Assembly: GCF_000745475.1 (NCBI RefSeq)
Contig: NZ_JQJJ01000010.1
Coordinates: 310,001 to 374,000, forward strand
Direction of reading: 5' to 3'
DNA length: 64,000 nt
From: Allobosea sp. UNC402CLCol
Lineage (GTDB): Bacteria; Pseudomonadota; Alphaproteobacteria; Rhizobiales; Beijerinckiaceae
The translations under genes and the position numbers were made by a program. A model generated the notes under the pieces. It was not told the DNA's origin, ran no database searches, and worked only from the letters and a program-made list of their open reading frames with translations. Of the stretch, positions 1-7,486 are shown piece after piece (within the stretch, counting starts at the first letter, position 1; every line of letters starts with the position of its first letter).

Positions 1-770
1 CGGACGCTTCCGAGGAAGCCGCTGCCGTCGTCGAGCCGGCCGAGGCCCTGAACGAGGGCGCGCTGGCGGAAGGCGAGACGCCTGTCACCGAAGCGCCTGC
101 CGTCGAGACGGCGGATACGCCGATCCTCACCGAAACCGAGCTCGACGCGGTGCGCGAGCCTGTGCCGGCCGATGCGCTCTCGGCCTTGCCGGCTGCGCCG
201 TCGGCTGAGGTTGCGGATGCAGCCGCGGAGGCCGAAATCGCTGCCGAAGCTGCGCCGGCCGAGCCCGAGCTCATCGAGATCTGGCGGCCGCATCGCCACC
301 AGGGTGGGCGCCGGCCCGAGCATGCTCAGCGCGGCCGGCAGGACGGCCCGCGCCGCGAGGGCGAGCGCCGTGGCGGTGACCGTCCGCAGCGCGAGGGGCG
401 CCCCGGCGGCCCGCGTCGCGACGGGCGGCCCGAGAATCGTCCGGCTGCCGCGGCAGCGGACGAGGGTGCCGCTCAGCGCCAGGAACGTCCGAACCAGGAT
501 CAGCGCCCCCGCCGTGACGAGCGTCCGCGCTCCGATGAGCGTCCGCGTCGCGAGGATCAGCCGCGGCAGGGTCGCCCCGAGGGCGGTCGCGGCCCGCGCC
601 CCGACTTCAAGCGCGACGGTCGCCCCGGCGGCCCGCGCCGCGAGGAGCGTGGGGGAGAGCGCTTCCAGCAGCCGCAGCGCCCGCGCCCGGCCAATCGCGA
701 GCCCGATCCCGATTCGCCCTTCGCCAAGCTGGCCGCGCTCAAGGCGCAGCTCGAAGGCAGCAAGACCTAG
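1..770 (+). CDS. C-terminal part of a probable SUV3-like/DEAD-type helicase
   Basis: Open reading frame entering from the left edge; the frame is open from base 3 to the TAG at 768-770, so only the C-terminal 255 or so residues are visible. The first half is acidic and Ala/Glu-rich; the second half is a long Arg/Gly/Pro/Glu low-complexity tail with repeated RR, RPR and GGPRR elements, ending in a short ordered segment (SPFAKLAALKAQLEG). Such basic tails usually bind RNA. No catalytic domain is visible. The helicase assignment rests on gene order: in Rhizobiales a large helicase commonly precedes the S4 protein, fdxA and carD. It could be another RNA-binding protein with a disordered tail. Confidence 0.55.
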   Translation, partial: DASEEAAAVVEPAEALNEGALAEGETPVTEAPAVETADTPILTETELDAVREPVPADALSALPAAPSAEVADAAAEAEIAAEAAPAEPELIEIWRPHRHQGGRRPEHAQRGRQDGPRREGERRGGDRPQREGRPGGPRRDGRPENRPAAAAADEGAAQRQERPNQDQRPRRDERPRSDERPRREDQPRQGRPEGGRGPRPDFKRDGRPGGPRREERGGERFQQPQRPRPANREPDPDSPFAKLAALKAQLEGSKT

Positions 771-790
771 GACCCGGGGAGGCGTAGCCG

Positions 791-1099
791 TTGCGGGAGC
801 ATCGTCAACGCCTCGACAAATGGCTCTGCTTCGCGCGCTTCGCGCGAACGCGGCCGGCGGCCGTGCGTCTGGTGGAAGACGGCCATGTCCGCATTGCGGG
901 GCGGCGAGCCGAGAACCCCGCACAGGGGCTCAAGCTGGGGGACGTGCTGACGCTCGCCCTGCCGCACGCCACCGTCGTCGTGCGGATCCTGGCCTTCGCC
1001 GAGCGGCGGGGCCCGTTCGAGACGGCGAGGCTCCTCTATGAGCGCCTCGACGAAGGCGGCGACGATCCCTCTCTTGCGGAGGGCGAGGGAGGCGACTAA
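791..1099 (+). CDS. S4-domain RNA-binding protein (Hsp15-like)
   Basis: 102-residue protein with an S4 RNA-binding fold in the first 60 residues: the opening RLDKWLCFARFARTR followed by RLVEDGHVRIAGRR is the typical S4 signature. Relatives of Hsp15 bind free 50S subunits carrying nascent chains. The start is TTG at 791, chosen because GGGGAGG lies about 8-14 bases upstream and no ATG lies between it and the preceding stop at 770. Only 20 bases separate it from the helicase-like gene, so the two are probably co-transcribed. The C-terminus is acidic and probably disordered. Confidence 0.8.
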   Translation: MREHRQRLDKWLCFARFARTRPAAVRLVEDGHVRIAGRRAENPAQGLKLGDVLTLALPHATVVVRILAFAERRGPFETARLLYERLDEGGDDPSLAEGEGGD

Positions 1100-1209
1100 A
1101 TCCGGCCGCTATCGCCCGCAAGATCGATATGCGGCCATGCGGCGAACGAATTTCTCCCAGTGGATGCCGGAAGGGCAAAGTCTTCTGCCGAGCCCGGCGA
1201 AAACAATCT

Positions 1210-1238
1210 TGAAACCTGCGCCTGTCGGGGGTTTATGA
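1210..1238 (+). promoter_or_regulatory. Possible fdxA promoter
   Basis: TTGAAA at 1210-1215 (5 of 6 matches to the -35 consensus), a 17-base spacer and TTTATG at 1233-1238, about 32 bases before the fdxA ATG. The -10 element is weak, so this is a prediction from spacing. Confidence 0.35.
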
Positions 1239-1269
1239 GGTCGTTTAGAAGTGTTGGAAGGGCCGGCCC

Positions 1270-1605
1270 ATGACCTATGTGGTCACCGAGAACTGCATCA
1301 AGTGCAAGTACATGGATTGCGTCGAGGTTTGCCCGGTCGACTGCTTCTATGAAGGCGAGAACATGCTCGTCATCCATCCCGACGAATGCATCGATTGCGG
1401 CGTCTGCGAACCGGAATGCCCGGCCGAGGCGATCAAGCCCGACACCGAGCCCGGCCTCGAAAGCTGGCTGCAGCTCAACACCAAATACGCTGCGAGCTGG
1501 CCGAACATCACGCAGAAGAAGGACGCCCCGGCCGACGCGAAGGCGTTCGACGGGGTCGCCGGCAAGCTCGAGATGTTCTCGCCCGAACCGGGCGAAGGCG
1601 ACTGA
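1270..1605 (+). CDS. fdxA: 7Fe ferredoxin FdxA
   Basis: 111-residue soluble ferredoxin of the Azotobacter FdI type, carrying one [3Fe-4S] and one [4Fe-4S] cluster. Cysteines at 9, 17, 21, 40, 43, 46 and 50 match the family's ligand spacing ([12 protein letters not shown] at 40-51), with an additional Cys12 and Cys25. The length agrees with alphaproteobacterial FdxA (about 110-113). It is a low-potential electron carrier in the cytoplasm. The ATG at 1270 is preceded by GGAAGGGCC. It is followed by carD, the common arrangement in Rhizobiales. No hairpin terminator is obvious after the stop. Confidence 0.95.
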   Translation: MTYVVTENCIKCKYMDCVEVCPVDCFYEGENMLVIHPDECIDCGVCEPECPAEAIKPDTEPGLESWLQLNTKYAASWPNITQKKDAPADAKAFDGVAGKLEMFSPEPGEGD

Positions 1606-1982
1606 TTTTCGCCGCTTCGGACGGTCCGTTCTGCGTTAACCATGACCGTGCCGCGCGCATGGCGGCGGATGGCTGCCCGCGTTTACCTTTGATTCGGCGT
1701 GTTTTTTGTGCTACACACAAACTCAGTCGAATTCGTTCCGCATGCCCCCTGCGAGGTTTTCACAAACGGGGCGTTCCCAAAGATCGCGTGCAACATGAAG
1801 GGCCGGCGGCTTTTCGCCGGAACAATCCGTTGTTCGCTTCTGTGGGCGAGATGAACCAATCGACTGAGGGAGCGTGAAGCGCCGCATCACCGCGTCGCGT
1901 CAGGCGGAATGTCCCCGGCCATCCGGACGGGGACGGATCATCGCGCGCCCGCCACGGCGGGCCGGTCAGGAGTCGTAACGGC
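1606..1982. other. Intergenic region between fdxA and carD
   Basis: 377 bases without a supported gene. A possible carD promoter is TTGATT at 1689-1694, 17 bases, TACACA at 1712-1717; both boxes are weak. This would give a leader of more than 250 bases. The overlapping open frames are unsupported. Confidence 0.4.
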
Positions 1983-2582
1983 ATGTCTACGGTGAAGAAA
2001 GCTGCTGTGCGCCAGGGTTTCAAGACGGGCGAATACGTCGTCTATCCGTCCCATGGCGTCGGACAGATCACGGCGATCGAAGAGCAGGAAGTCGCCGGCT
2101 TCAAGCTCGAGCTGTTCGTGGTCAGCTTTGCCAAGGACAAGATGACCCTGCGCGTTCCCACCGCCAAAGCCATCAGCGTCGGGCTGCGCAAGCTCGCCGA
2201 TGCCGAAGCCGTCGCCAAGGCGCTGACCACGCTCACCGGCCGCGCCCGCGTCAAGCGCACCATGTGGTCGCGCCGCGCGCAGGAATACGAGGCGAAGATC
2301 AATTCGGGCGATCTCGTCGCCATCGCCGAGGTGGTGCGCGATCTCTATCGCTCCGAGGCCCAGCCCGAGCAGTCCTATTCCGAGCGCCAGCTCTATGAAG
2401 CCGCCCTCGACCGCATGGTTCGCGAGATCGCGGTCGTCGACGACGTCACCGAGATCGAGGCGCTCAAGAAGATCGAGGGCCAGCTCGCCAAGTCGCCGCG
2501 CCGGGTCGGCAAGGGCGAGGCCGTCGAGGCGGATGCTGAGCTCGAAGGCGACAACGACGATCTACAGGAAGAAGCGGCCTGA
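1983..2582 (+). CDS. carD: CarD family RNA polymerase-binding transcription factor
   Basis: 199-residue regulator. The N-terminal third is the RNAP-interaction domain: GEYVVYPSHGVGQI near residues 17-30, followed by the beta-rich Tudor-like fold. The C-terminal half is the helical DNA-binding domain, including MWSRRAQEYEAKINSGDL. CarD contacts the RNAP beta subunit and stabilises open complexes, especially at rRNA and stress promoters. The acidic C-terminal tail (about 25 residues) is extra. The ATG at 1983 follows AGGAG with a 10-base gap. A strong hairpin terminator follows the stop. Confidence 0.95.
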   Translation: MSTVKKAAVRQGFKTGEYVVYPSHGVGQITAIEEQEVAGFKLELFVVSFAKDKMTLRVPTAKAISVGLRKLADAEAVAKALTTLTGRARVKRTMWSRRAQEYEAKINSGDLVAIAEVVRDLYRSEAQPEQSYSERQLYEAALDRMVREIAVVDDVTEIEALKKIEGQLAKSPRRVGKGEAVEADAELEGDNDDLQEEAA

Positions 2583-2609
2583 GCCGTTCCTATCGGATCC
2601 CAGAATGCG

Positions 2610-2640
2610 AACCCGGCGGGCGACCGCCGGGTTTTTGTTT
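2610..2640 (+). terminator. Rho-independent terminator of carD
   Basis: A perfect 10-bp stem (AACCCGGCGG at 2610-2619 and CCGCCGGGTT at 2624-2633) with a GCGA loop, followed by TTTGTTT. Confidence 0.9.
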
Positions 2641-2646
2641 GCCGAG

Positions 2647-2674
2647 CCTTGCTTCGTCGCACTCGCAATGACGG
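2647..2674. repeat. Short dispersed repeat (GCTTCG...CTCGCAATGACGG type)
   Basis: CTTCGTCGCACTCGCAATGACGG closely resembles 37050-37072 (CTTCGCTGCGCTCGCAATGACGG). Both copies lie just beyond the ends of genes. Probably part of a dispersed intergenic repeat family. Confidence 0.6.
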
Positions 2675-2687
2675 GTGAAGGCGCCCG

Positions 2688-4172
2688 CTACTCGCCGATG
2701 ACCTTGTAGCGCTGGCCGGGCGTGAGCGCGGCGGCGCGGTCGAACCCGTTCAGGAGCTGGAAGAGCTCGGCCGGCCGATCCTGCTCCGGCATGCGCTCCG
2801 CCATGCTCGCCACCGTGTCGCCCGGCGCCGCGTTGACGATGCGGATGCGCAGCGGCCGGGCGGTCTGCGCCTCGGCCGACGTCAGGGTCCGGAAGCTCTC
2901 GACGATGCTGCGCATCGGGCGTTCCGGATCGCCGGCGCCGCGCGCTGCCAGGATGAAGCGGTAGACGCGGTCTCCGAAATGCACGGCCGCCAGGCGGAAC
3001 GTCCAATCCGTGCCCTTGCCATGGGCGATGACGGCGGGCTGCCCGCCCATCTCGATCTTCTCGATTCCGGTCGTCTCGACACCCTCGATCCAACCGGCCG
3101 CGACATAGGATTCGAGCGTCTGGTCGGGCTTGAGCGTCACGGAGTCGAAGCGCAGGGCCTGCGCGCCATTGGCGCTGACGCCGATGACCATGTCCTGCGC
3201 CGCTTCGAGGCTGAAGCCGTCCGGCGCCGAGAAGGAGATGCGCAGCGAGCTGTTCACATAGCGCCGGCCGCGCACCACGCCGTCGCGCGGATCGTCGCCA
3301 TAGGCGAGGCCGTCGATGGCGGTCAGCCAGCGGCCGGCATCGTGCTCGCCCAGGCCCGGCGCGGCGATCTGGCGCGCGGCGGCGGTGACGGCGGCGATGC
3401 GCTCCGGCGTCTGCGGATGGGTGGCGAGCATGTCGAGGCGCTTGTCTTCCGCGCTCTGCTGCTGCTGTCCGCTGTTGCGGAAGGCGGTGTTGCGGCCGAG
3501 CGTGTTGAGGAAGCGGCTCGCGCCGTAAGGGTCGTATCCGGCGCGGGCGAGGCTGGTCACGCTGATCTTGTCGGCCTCGAATTCCTGTTGGCGCGAGAAG
3601 CGGGCGAGGGAGAGCTTCGAGCCCGCCTGGACCGCGGCGCTCTGGTTCGGATCCTTCAGCACCTGCGAGACGACCTGGTTGACCAGGGCCGATTCCGCCT
3701 CCTTCTCGGCGCGCTGGACCGCATGCTGGGCGGTAACGTGCCCGATCTCATGGGCGAGGACCGAGGCAATCTCCGAGGTGTCGTTGGCGAGCGCCAGCAG
3801 GCCGCGCGTGACGTAGAGCCGGCCGTTGGGCAGAGCGAAGGCGTTGACCGCCGGCGAGTTCAGGATGGTGATCTCATAGGCGCCGATCTGGCCGTCGCTG
3901 GTCTTGGCGAGGCGCTGGACGATGTCGTCGAGCGCGGCCTTGGTGCGCGGCGCGCGATATTCCCCGCCGAAGGCCGCGAGCAGGCGCTGATGCTCCTGGT
4001 CGGAGGCGCGCTGGACGGGGCTGATGCGCGGCGCGATCTCGCCGTCGCCCGACATGCTGGCCGGCAGCACGGAGGTCTGGTCGCCGAAGCACCCGGCGAG
4101 CAGCAGCGCCAGGGCAAGGGCGCCGAGCCGCTTGCCCCGTCCTGCGAACCGTGTTGGCCAGACTTTCCGCAT
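2688..4172 (-). CDS. M48 family metalloprotease lipoprotein
   Basis: 494 residues. A lipoprotein signal ends in LLAGC with the lipidated Cys at 28. The zinc site HEIGH is at 141-145 and the downstream EFEAD supplies the third ligand, as in BepA/YfgC and other M48 peptidases. A central region with HPQTPERIAAV follows. The C-terminal 55 residues (PGDTVASMAERM, ELFQLLNGF) form a LysM-like module. Such enzymes degrade misassembled outer-membrane proteins in the periplasm. The gene is convergent with carD and followed upstream on the same strand by the nuclease-like gene, 3 bases away, so the two are co-transcribed. Confidence 0.9.
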   Translation of the reverse strand: MRKVWPTRFAGRGKRLGALALALLLAGCFGDQTSVLPASMSGDGEIAPRISPVQRASDQEHQRLLAAFGGEYRAPRTKAALDDIVQRLAKTSDGQIGAYEITILNSPAVNAFALPNGRLYVTRGLLALANDTSEIASVLAHEIGHVTAQHAVQRAEKEAESALVNQVVSQVLKDPNQSAAVQAGSKLSLARFSRQQEFEADKISVTSLARAGYDPYGASRFLNTLGRNTAFRNSGQQQQSAEDKRLDMLATHPQTPERIAAVTAAARQIAAPGLGEHDAGRWLTAIDGLAYGDDPRDGVVRGRRYVNSSLRISFSAPDGFSLEAAQDMVIGVSANGAQALRFDSVTLKPDQTLESYVAAGWIEGVETTGIEKIEMGGQPAVIAHGKGTDWTFRLAAVHFGDRVYRFILAARGAGDPERPMRSIVESFRTLTSAEAQTARPLRIRIVNAAPGDTVASMAERMPEQDRPAELFQLLNGFDRAAALTPGQRYKVIGE

Positions 4173-4175
4173 CCC

Positions 4176-4967
4176 TCAGTCGATCAGTTCCAGCGCGGCG
4201 CGCGAGGTGACTTCGAGCAGAAGGCCACCGCGGCCCGCGAGCACGCCATAGGCTCGCAGGCGTTTACCGCCGAGTGCAGCCGGGGTCCAGCCCGCCTCCT
4301 TCAGTTCGCGCCAGAGCTTGCGTGACAGAACGATCGAGGCCGCCTCCCCGGGCCGGCGCGAAAAGTTCAGATAGGTCCGCTGCGAGCGCTCGCCCACGGA
4401 CGCGATCCGGCCTTCCAGCATGACGTAGCGCCCCTCCTGCCCCTTGACGGCGGCGAGATCATGACCGTCGATCGCCAGCGGCGTCAAACCTTGGGCCGCC
4501 GGCGGCAAAACTTGCGAGGCAGAGGTTACCTTTGTCTGAATCGCGGTGGGGCCGGGCGCGCAACGCGCTACCTGCGCTTCTGCCAAGGGCAGGGCGGCGC
4601 CGCTCTTCTGCAGCAGTTGCGCGATCTCCTCGCGCTCGGCACCGGGCGCGGCCTCGACGAAGAGGCGGGCCGGCCAGCGACCCCAGCGATCCTTCTCGCC
4701 GGTGATCGCAAGCAGGATGTCGCGGCCGAAAAAGGGCGCGAGCCCGGATCGGAAACGGGCATCCTCCGCCGCATCCTGGCGGGGCGCCAGCCCGACCAGC
4801 CGCAAGGCGCGGCCATCGGCCAGGAGCGGATCGCCGGCGGCGTCGAAGCCCGAGAGGCGTGCCGGCACCGTCTCGACCGCCTCGACGCCGCAGGGCGTGG
4901 CCGAGCGGGCGGCAAGCGGCAGGGCGCCGAGGAGCCACAGGCCGAGAAGAAGGGGCTTCACCGTCAT
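4176..4967 (-). CDS. Secreted thermonuclease (SNase)-like domain protein
   Basis: 263 residues with a signal peptide (hydrophobic residues 5-18, cleavage near ARS-AT). The middle resembles a staphylococcal-nuclease OB fold: DGRALRLVGLAPRQDAAEDA corresponds to the RLxGIDAPE region and DRWGRWPARLFV to the YGRxxAxV strand with the catalytic Arg. The acidic residues are spaced differently from the classical D/E pair, so activity is uncertain. A second beta-rich domain follows (residues 165-260). It is upstream of, and nearly contiguous with, the M48 protease gene, suggesting shared envelope expression. Confidence 0.65.
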   Translation of the reverse strand: MTVKPLLLGLWLLGALPLAARSATPCGVEAVETVPARLSGFDAAGDPLLADGRALRLVGLAPRQDAAEDARFRSGLAPFFGRDILLAITGEKDRWGRWPARLFVEAAPGAEREEIAQLLQKSGAALPLAEAQVARCAPGPTAIQTKVTSASQVLPPAAQGLTPLAIDGHDLAAVKGQEGRYVMLEGRIASVGERSQRTYLNFSRRPGEAASIVLSRKLWRELKEAGWTPAALGGKRLRAYGVLAGRGGLLLEVTSRAALELID

Positions 4968-4995
4968 CGTGGTTATGCTACAGGGAGTTTCGTGC

Positions 4996-5072
<77 letters not shown>

Positions 5073-5129
5073 TATAAATCACTGATCTCATTGATTTATA
5101 TGAATTATTTTATTCCAGATCGATTGCCG

Positions 5130-5147
5130 CCCTAACATTTACCCTAA
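5130..5147 (+). repeat. Putative integrase arm-type site, left copy
   Basis: CCCTAACATTTACCCTAA, an 18-base exact match in the same orientation to 19869-19886. The following 45 bases are also partly similar (GGACTGATTTGGACTGAA versus GGATTGATCTGGACGGAA). It lies 56 bases inside attL. Confidence 0.7.
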
Positions 5148-5433
5148 ATCGGGCAGTGGTTTGTGTCGGACTGATTTGGACTGAATTGCCTACTGCGGAC
5201 AGACCGACGCGCCACTAGCAGCCAATTACACAAACGGAATCAGCTGGATTTCGCCCCTCCGCGAGCGGGTGTCGCCTTGGATAGCAAGCGCCGCGCATTC
5301 TAACCAAGGTCGGAAGTTGGCTTAGAGCAGACGCCGTCGCGGGTTTTTGATACTTTCCAGATACTTCTTGATTAAGTTCGGCGAATGCGCGATCAAGGTA
5401 TCAGCTGGCAGTTCGGAGCCGGAGGGGCCTACA

Positions 5434-5922
5434 ATGTCGGACAATGTCCTGATGGTGCTCACTTTCAAGTCCATAGAACACATTCTAGAGGTCGGCGGCA
5501 CACAATCTTGGGCATTGGATAGGGCGAGGGCGAGGGCGTGCAAGTATGCCGTTCTTTGCCGAAATGCGCGGTCGGCGCGAGTGGAAGGTCCAGAGGCTCA
5601 CGGATCGGCGTTTTTGGTCGGCCGTATCAGCGATGTCGTTCCATCGACCGACACCGAGGGGCGCTGGCTTGTGCTCTTCAGCGAATATGCTCATTGCGCC
5701 GTCGAGGGTCAATGGGAAGGGCGAAATCCCATCAGGTTTAGGACGGCGGCAGAATTCGCCGATCTCGATTTTGAGACCCTGAGCTTCCAACCAATGCCGG
5801 CGATTTTGCAGGAGCGCCAACCAGACACGCGGCGCGGTCTAACTATCGCAGAGGCAAAAGCCGGTTTGAGTCTGGCTTTGGGGGTGCCACCCTCGGCAAT
5901 CGAGATAACTATCAGAGGGTGA
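5434..5922 (+). CDS. Hypothetical island protein
   Basis: 162 residues, not recognised. The start at ATG 5434 is chosen over an earlier ATG at 5347 because GGAGGGGCC lies just before it. The protein is soluble with no signal or membrane segment; it has a possible beta-rich core (VVPSTDTEGRWLVLFSEYAHC) and a C-terminal helical part (GLTIAEAKAGLSLALGV). It is the first gene inside attL and is followed in the same direction by another unknown gene and the HNH endonuclease, so a three-gene unit is likely. Confidence 0.6.
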   Translation: MSDNVLMVLTFKSIEHILEVGGTQSWALDRARARACKYAVLCRNARSARVEGPEAHGSAFLVGRISDVVPSTDTEGRWLVLFSEYAHCAVEGQWEGRNPIRFRTAAEFADLDFETLSFQPMPAILQERQPDTRRGLTIAEAKAGLSLALGVPPSAIEITIRG

Positions 5923-5976
5923 TTGCTGTCTTCATGATCAATTTATAGTAGCTATTCGATAGACTGGGGGAAGACG

Positions 5977-6375
5977 ATGGCTGGTAAGGGGACTCACACT
6001 GCAGCGTTCGCGCATTTTGGAACAAAGCCGCACAATGTACAGTGGAGTTGGTCCGCGCGGAATGAAGCAACGAAGACTGTGGTTGTCACGTTCTTTCAGG
6101 ACGAGTTTCGACGCGAGAGTGACCGGCTGATTTACGAACGACCGCGCGAGGCTGCCATCGCTCTTGCCAGCAGCCCCGGCCACAATGAGTTGACCCGCAA
6201 CCTCATCTGGGCACGAGATAATTGTGACGGCGAACTGAAGGCCATCGTGGCGATTGCGAAGGATCGCACGTCGCTCCCACGATCAATCGCTGAATGCCAC
6301 CCGTCGAAGATGAAAGTCCGGCTGGTCGAGCTTGATGACAACACTGGCGCATTTCGAGTGGAGGCAGAATTGTAA
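5977..6375 (+). CDS. Hypothetical island protein upstream of HNH endonuclease
   Basis: 132 residues, family not recognised. The ATG at 5977 follows GGGGGAAGACG, a good ribosome binding site. The N-terminal half reads as beta strands (NVQWSWSARNEATKTVVVTFF), then a helical part and a C-terminal basic strand. No catalytic motif was seen. It lies 54 bases after the preceding unknown gene and about 108 bases before the HNH gene. It may be an accessory or immunity partner, but nothing in the sequence shows this. Confidence 0.6.
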   Translation: MAGKGTHTAAFAHFGTKPHNVQWSWSARNEATKTVVVTFFQDEFRRESDRLIYERPREAAIALASSPGHNELTRNLIWARDNCDGELKAIVAIAKDRTSLPRSIAECHPSKMKVRLVELDDNTGAFRVEAEL

Positions 6376-6483
6376 CCCACTGTAGGCTGGCGCATTTTGC
6401 ATGCCGGGGCCGATTTTACGGTTAAGCCGGGCAGAATCAAAGGGCCTTTGGGTCTGCTCAAACCGTTGGATGCTGGCAAGCAC

Positions 6484-7434
6484 ATGACGCTAGAACACTT
6501 GAGCATCGACGATCGGCATCGCACTTCGCTGCAATGGTTCTTGGCGCAGGCGGGCCAAATCCGGTCATGGCAACAGATCGAGTTGCAAGCGGAATTCGGC
6601 AATCGGCTCGCCACGTTGGCCAAAGGCATCTACAAGCCGGCCTATACCGCCTACGCGCTTAGCATTCGGCAAACCCTCAGCAGCCCTTACGCAGACAAAG
6701 AGGTTGTCTCCCGGGCGGATGGCTCTTGGCTGTATCCGTACTTTCAAGAAAACTCGAACCCGAATGCGCGCGACCAAGAGGCGACGAATCGTGGGCTCAT
6801 GATGTGCCTACGGGATGGCGTGCCAATTGGCGTCATGATCCAGACGAAACCAAAACCCGGCGTTGAGTATCTGGTCATGGGGCTTGGGTTGGTAGTCGAC
6901 TGGCAAGACGGCTATTTCATCGTCGAGCAATTCGGGAGCGCAGCGGGACATACGAAACGAGACGCGGCACGGGACTGGATTTCGGCTGAAATCGAAACAG
7001 CGCCAGCCCCGCCGGCGATTTCGGGTGCTCGCGAATGGCAAATTCGACAGGTGCTCAAGCGCCGCGGACAAACTCGGTTCAGAATATCTCTCATACGGGC
7101 ATATGGCGGCTGTTGCGCGATTACCGGCTGTAATGCGGTCGACGCCCTAGAAGCGGCGCATATTGCGCCGTACGGCGAATCCACCAACAACAAGATGGCC
7201 AATGGGCTGCTGCTGAGGGCGGACCTTCACACGCTTTTCGATCTCGGCCTACTAGCCGTGCACCCTCTAGACTTCACGGTCATGCTCAGCCCAAAGCTTG
7301 CAGGATCATCATACGATGGGCTTCGGGGCCAACAGTTGCGCCTTCCGAAGAACACCATTGATGGCCCATGCCCCCAAGCATTGAAAGATCATGCGCATTG
7401 GGCCGGATTGCTGGATGGCCTCCGGACCGACTAG
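6484..7434 (+). CDS. HNH endonuclease with a putative DNA-reader N-terminal domain
   Basis: 316 residues from ATG 6484; a TTG at 6397 would add 29 residues and neither start has a strong ribosome site. The C-terminal 110 residues form an HNH nuclease: CAITG, then AAHIAPY, then NGLLLRADLHTLFDLGLL, containing the H..N..H metal/catalytic set. The N-terminal half carries conserved-looking blocks (SWLYPYFQE, RDQEATNRGLM, GLGLVVDW, YFIVEQF) seen in putative restriction HNH enzymes whose N-terminal domain is thought to recognise modified DNA; that role is inference. The gene would cut foreign, possibly modified, DNA. Confidence 0.8.
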   Translation: MTLEHLSIDDRHRTSLQWFLAQAGQIRSWQQIELQAEFGNRLATLAKGIYKPAYTAYALSIRQTLSSPYADKEVVSRADGSWLYPYFQENSNPNARDQEATNRGLMMCLRDGVPIGVMIQTKPKPGVEYLVMGLGLVVDWQDGYFIVEQFGSAAGHTKRDAARDWISAEIETAPAPPAISGAREWQIRQVLKRRGQTRFRISLIRAYGGCCAITGCNAVDALEAAHIAPYGESTNNKMANGLLLRADLHTLFDLGLLAVHPLDFTVMLSPKLAGSSYDGLRGQQLRLPKNTIDGPCPQALKDHAHWAGLLDGLRTD

Positions 7435-7486
7435 GCCGATGTGCCAAAGGCAGCCGTAGCCGCCCATAGGCTCGCGAACTGCCGAA

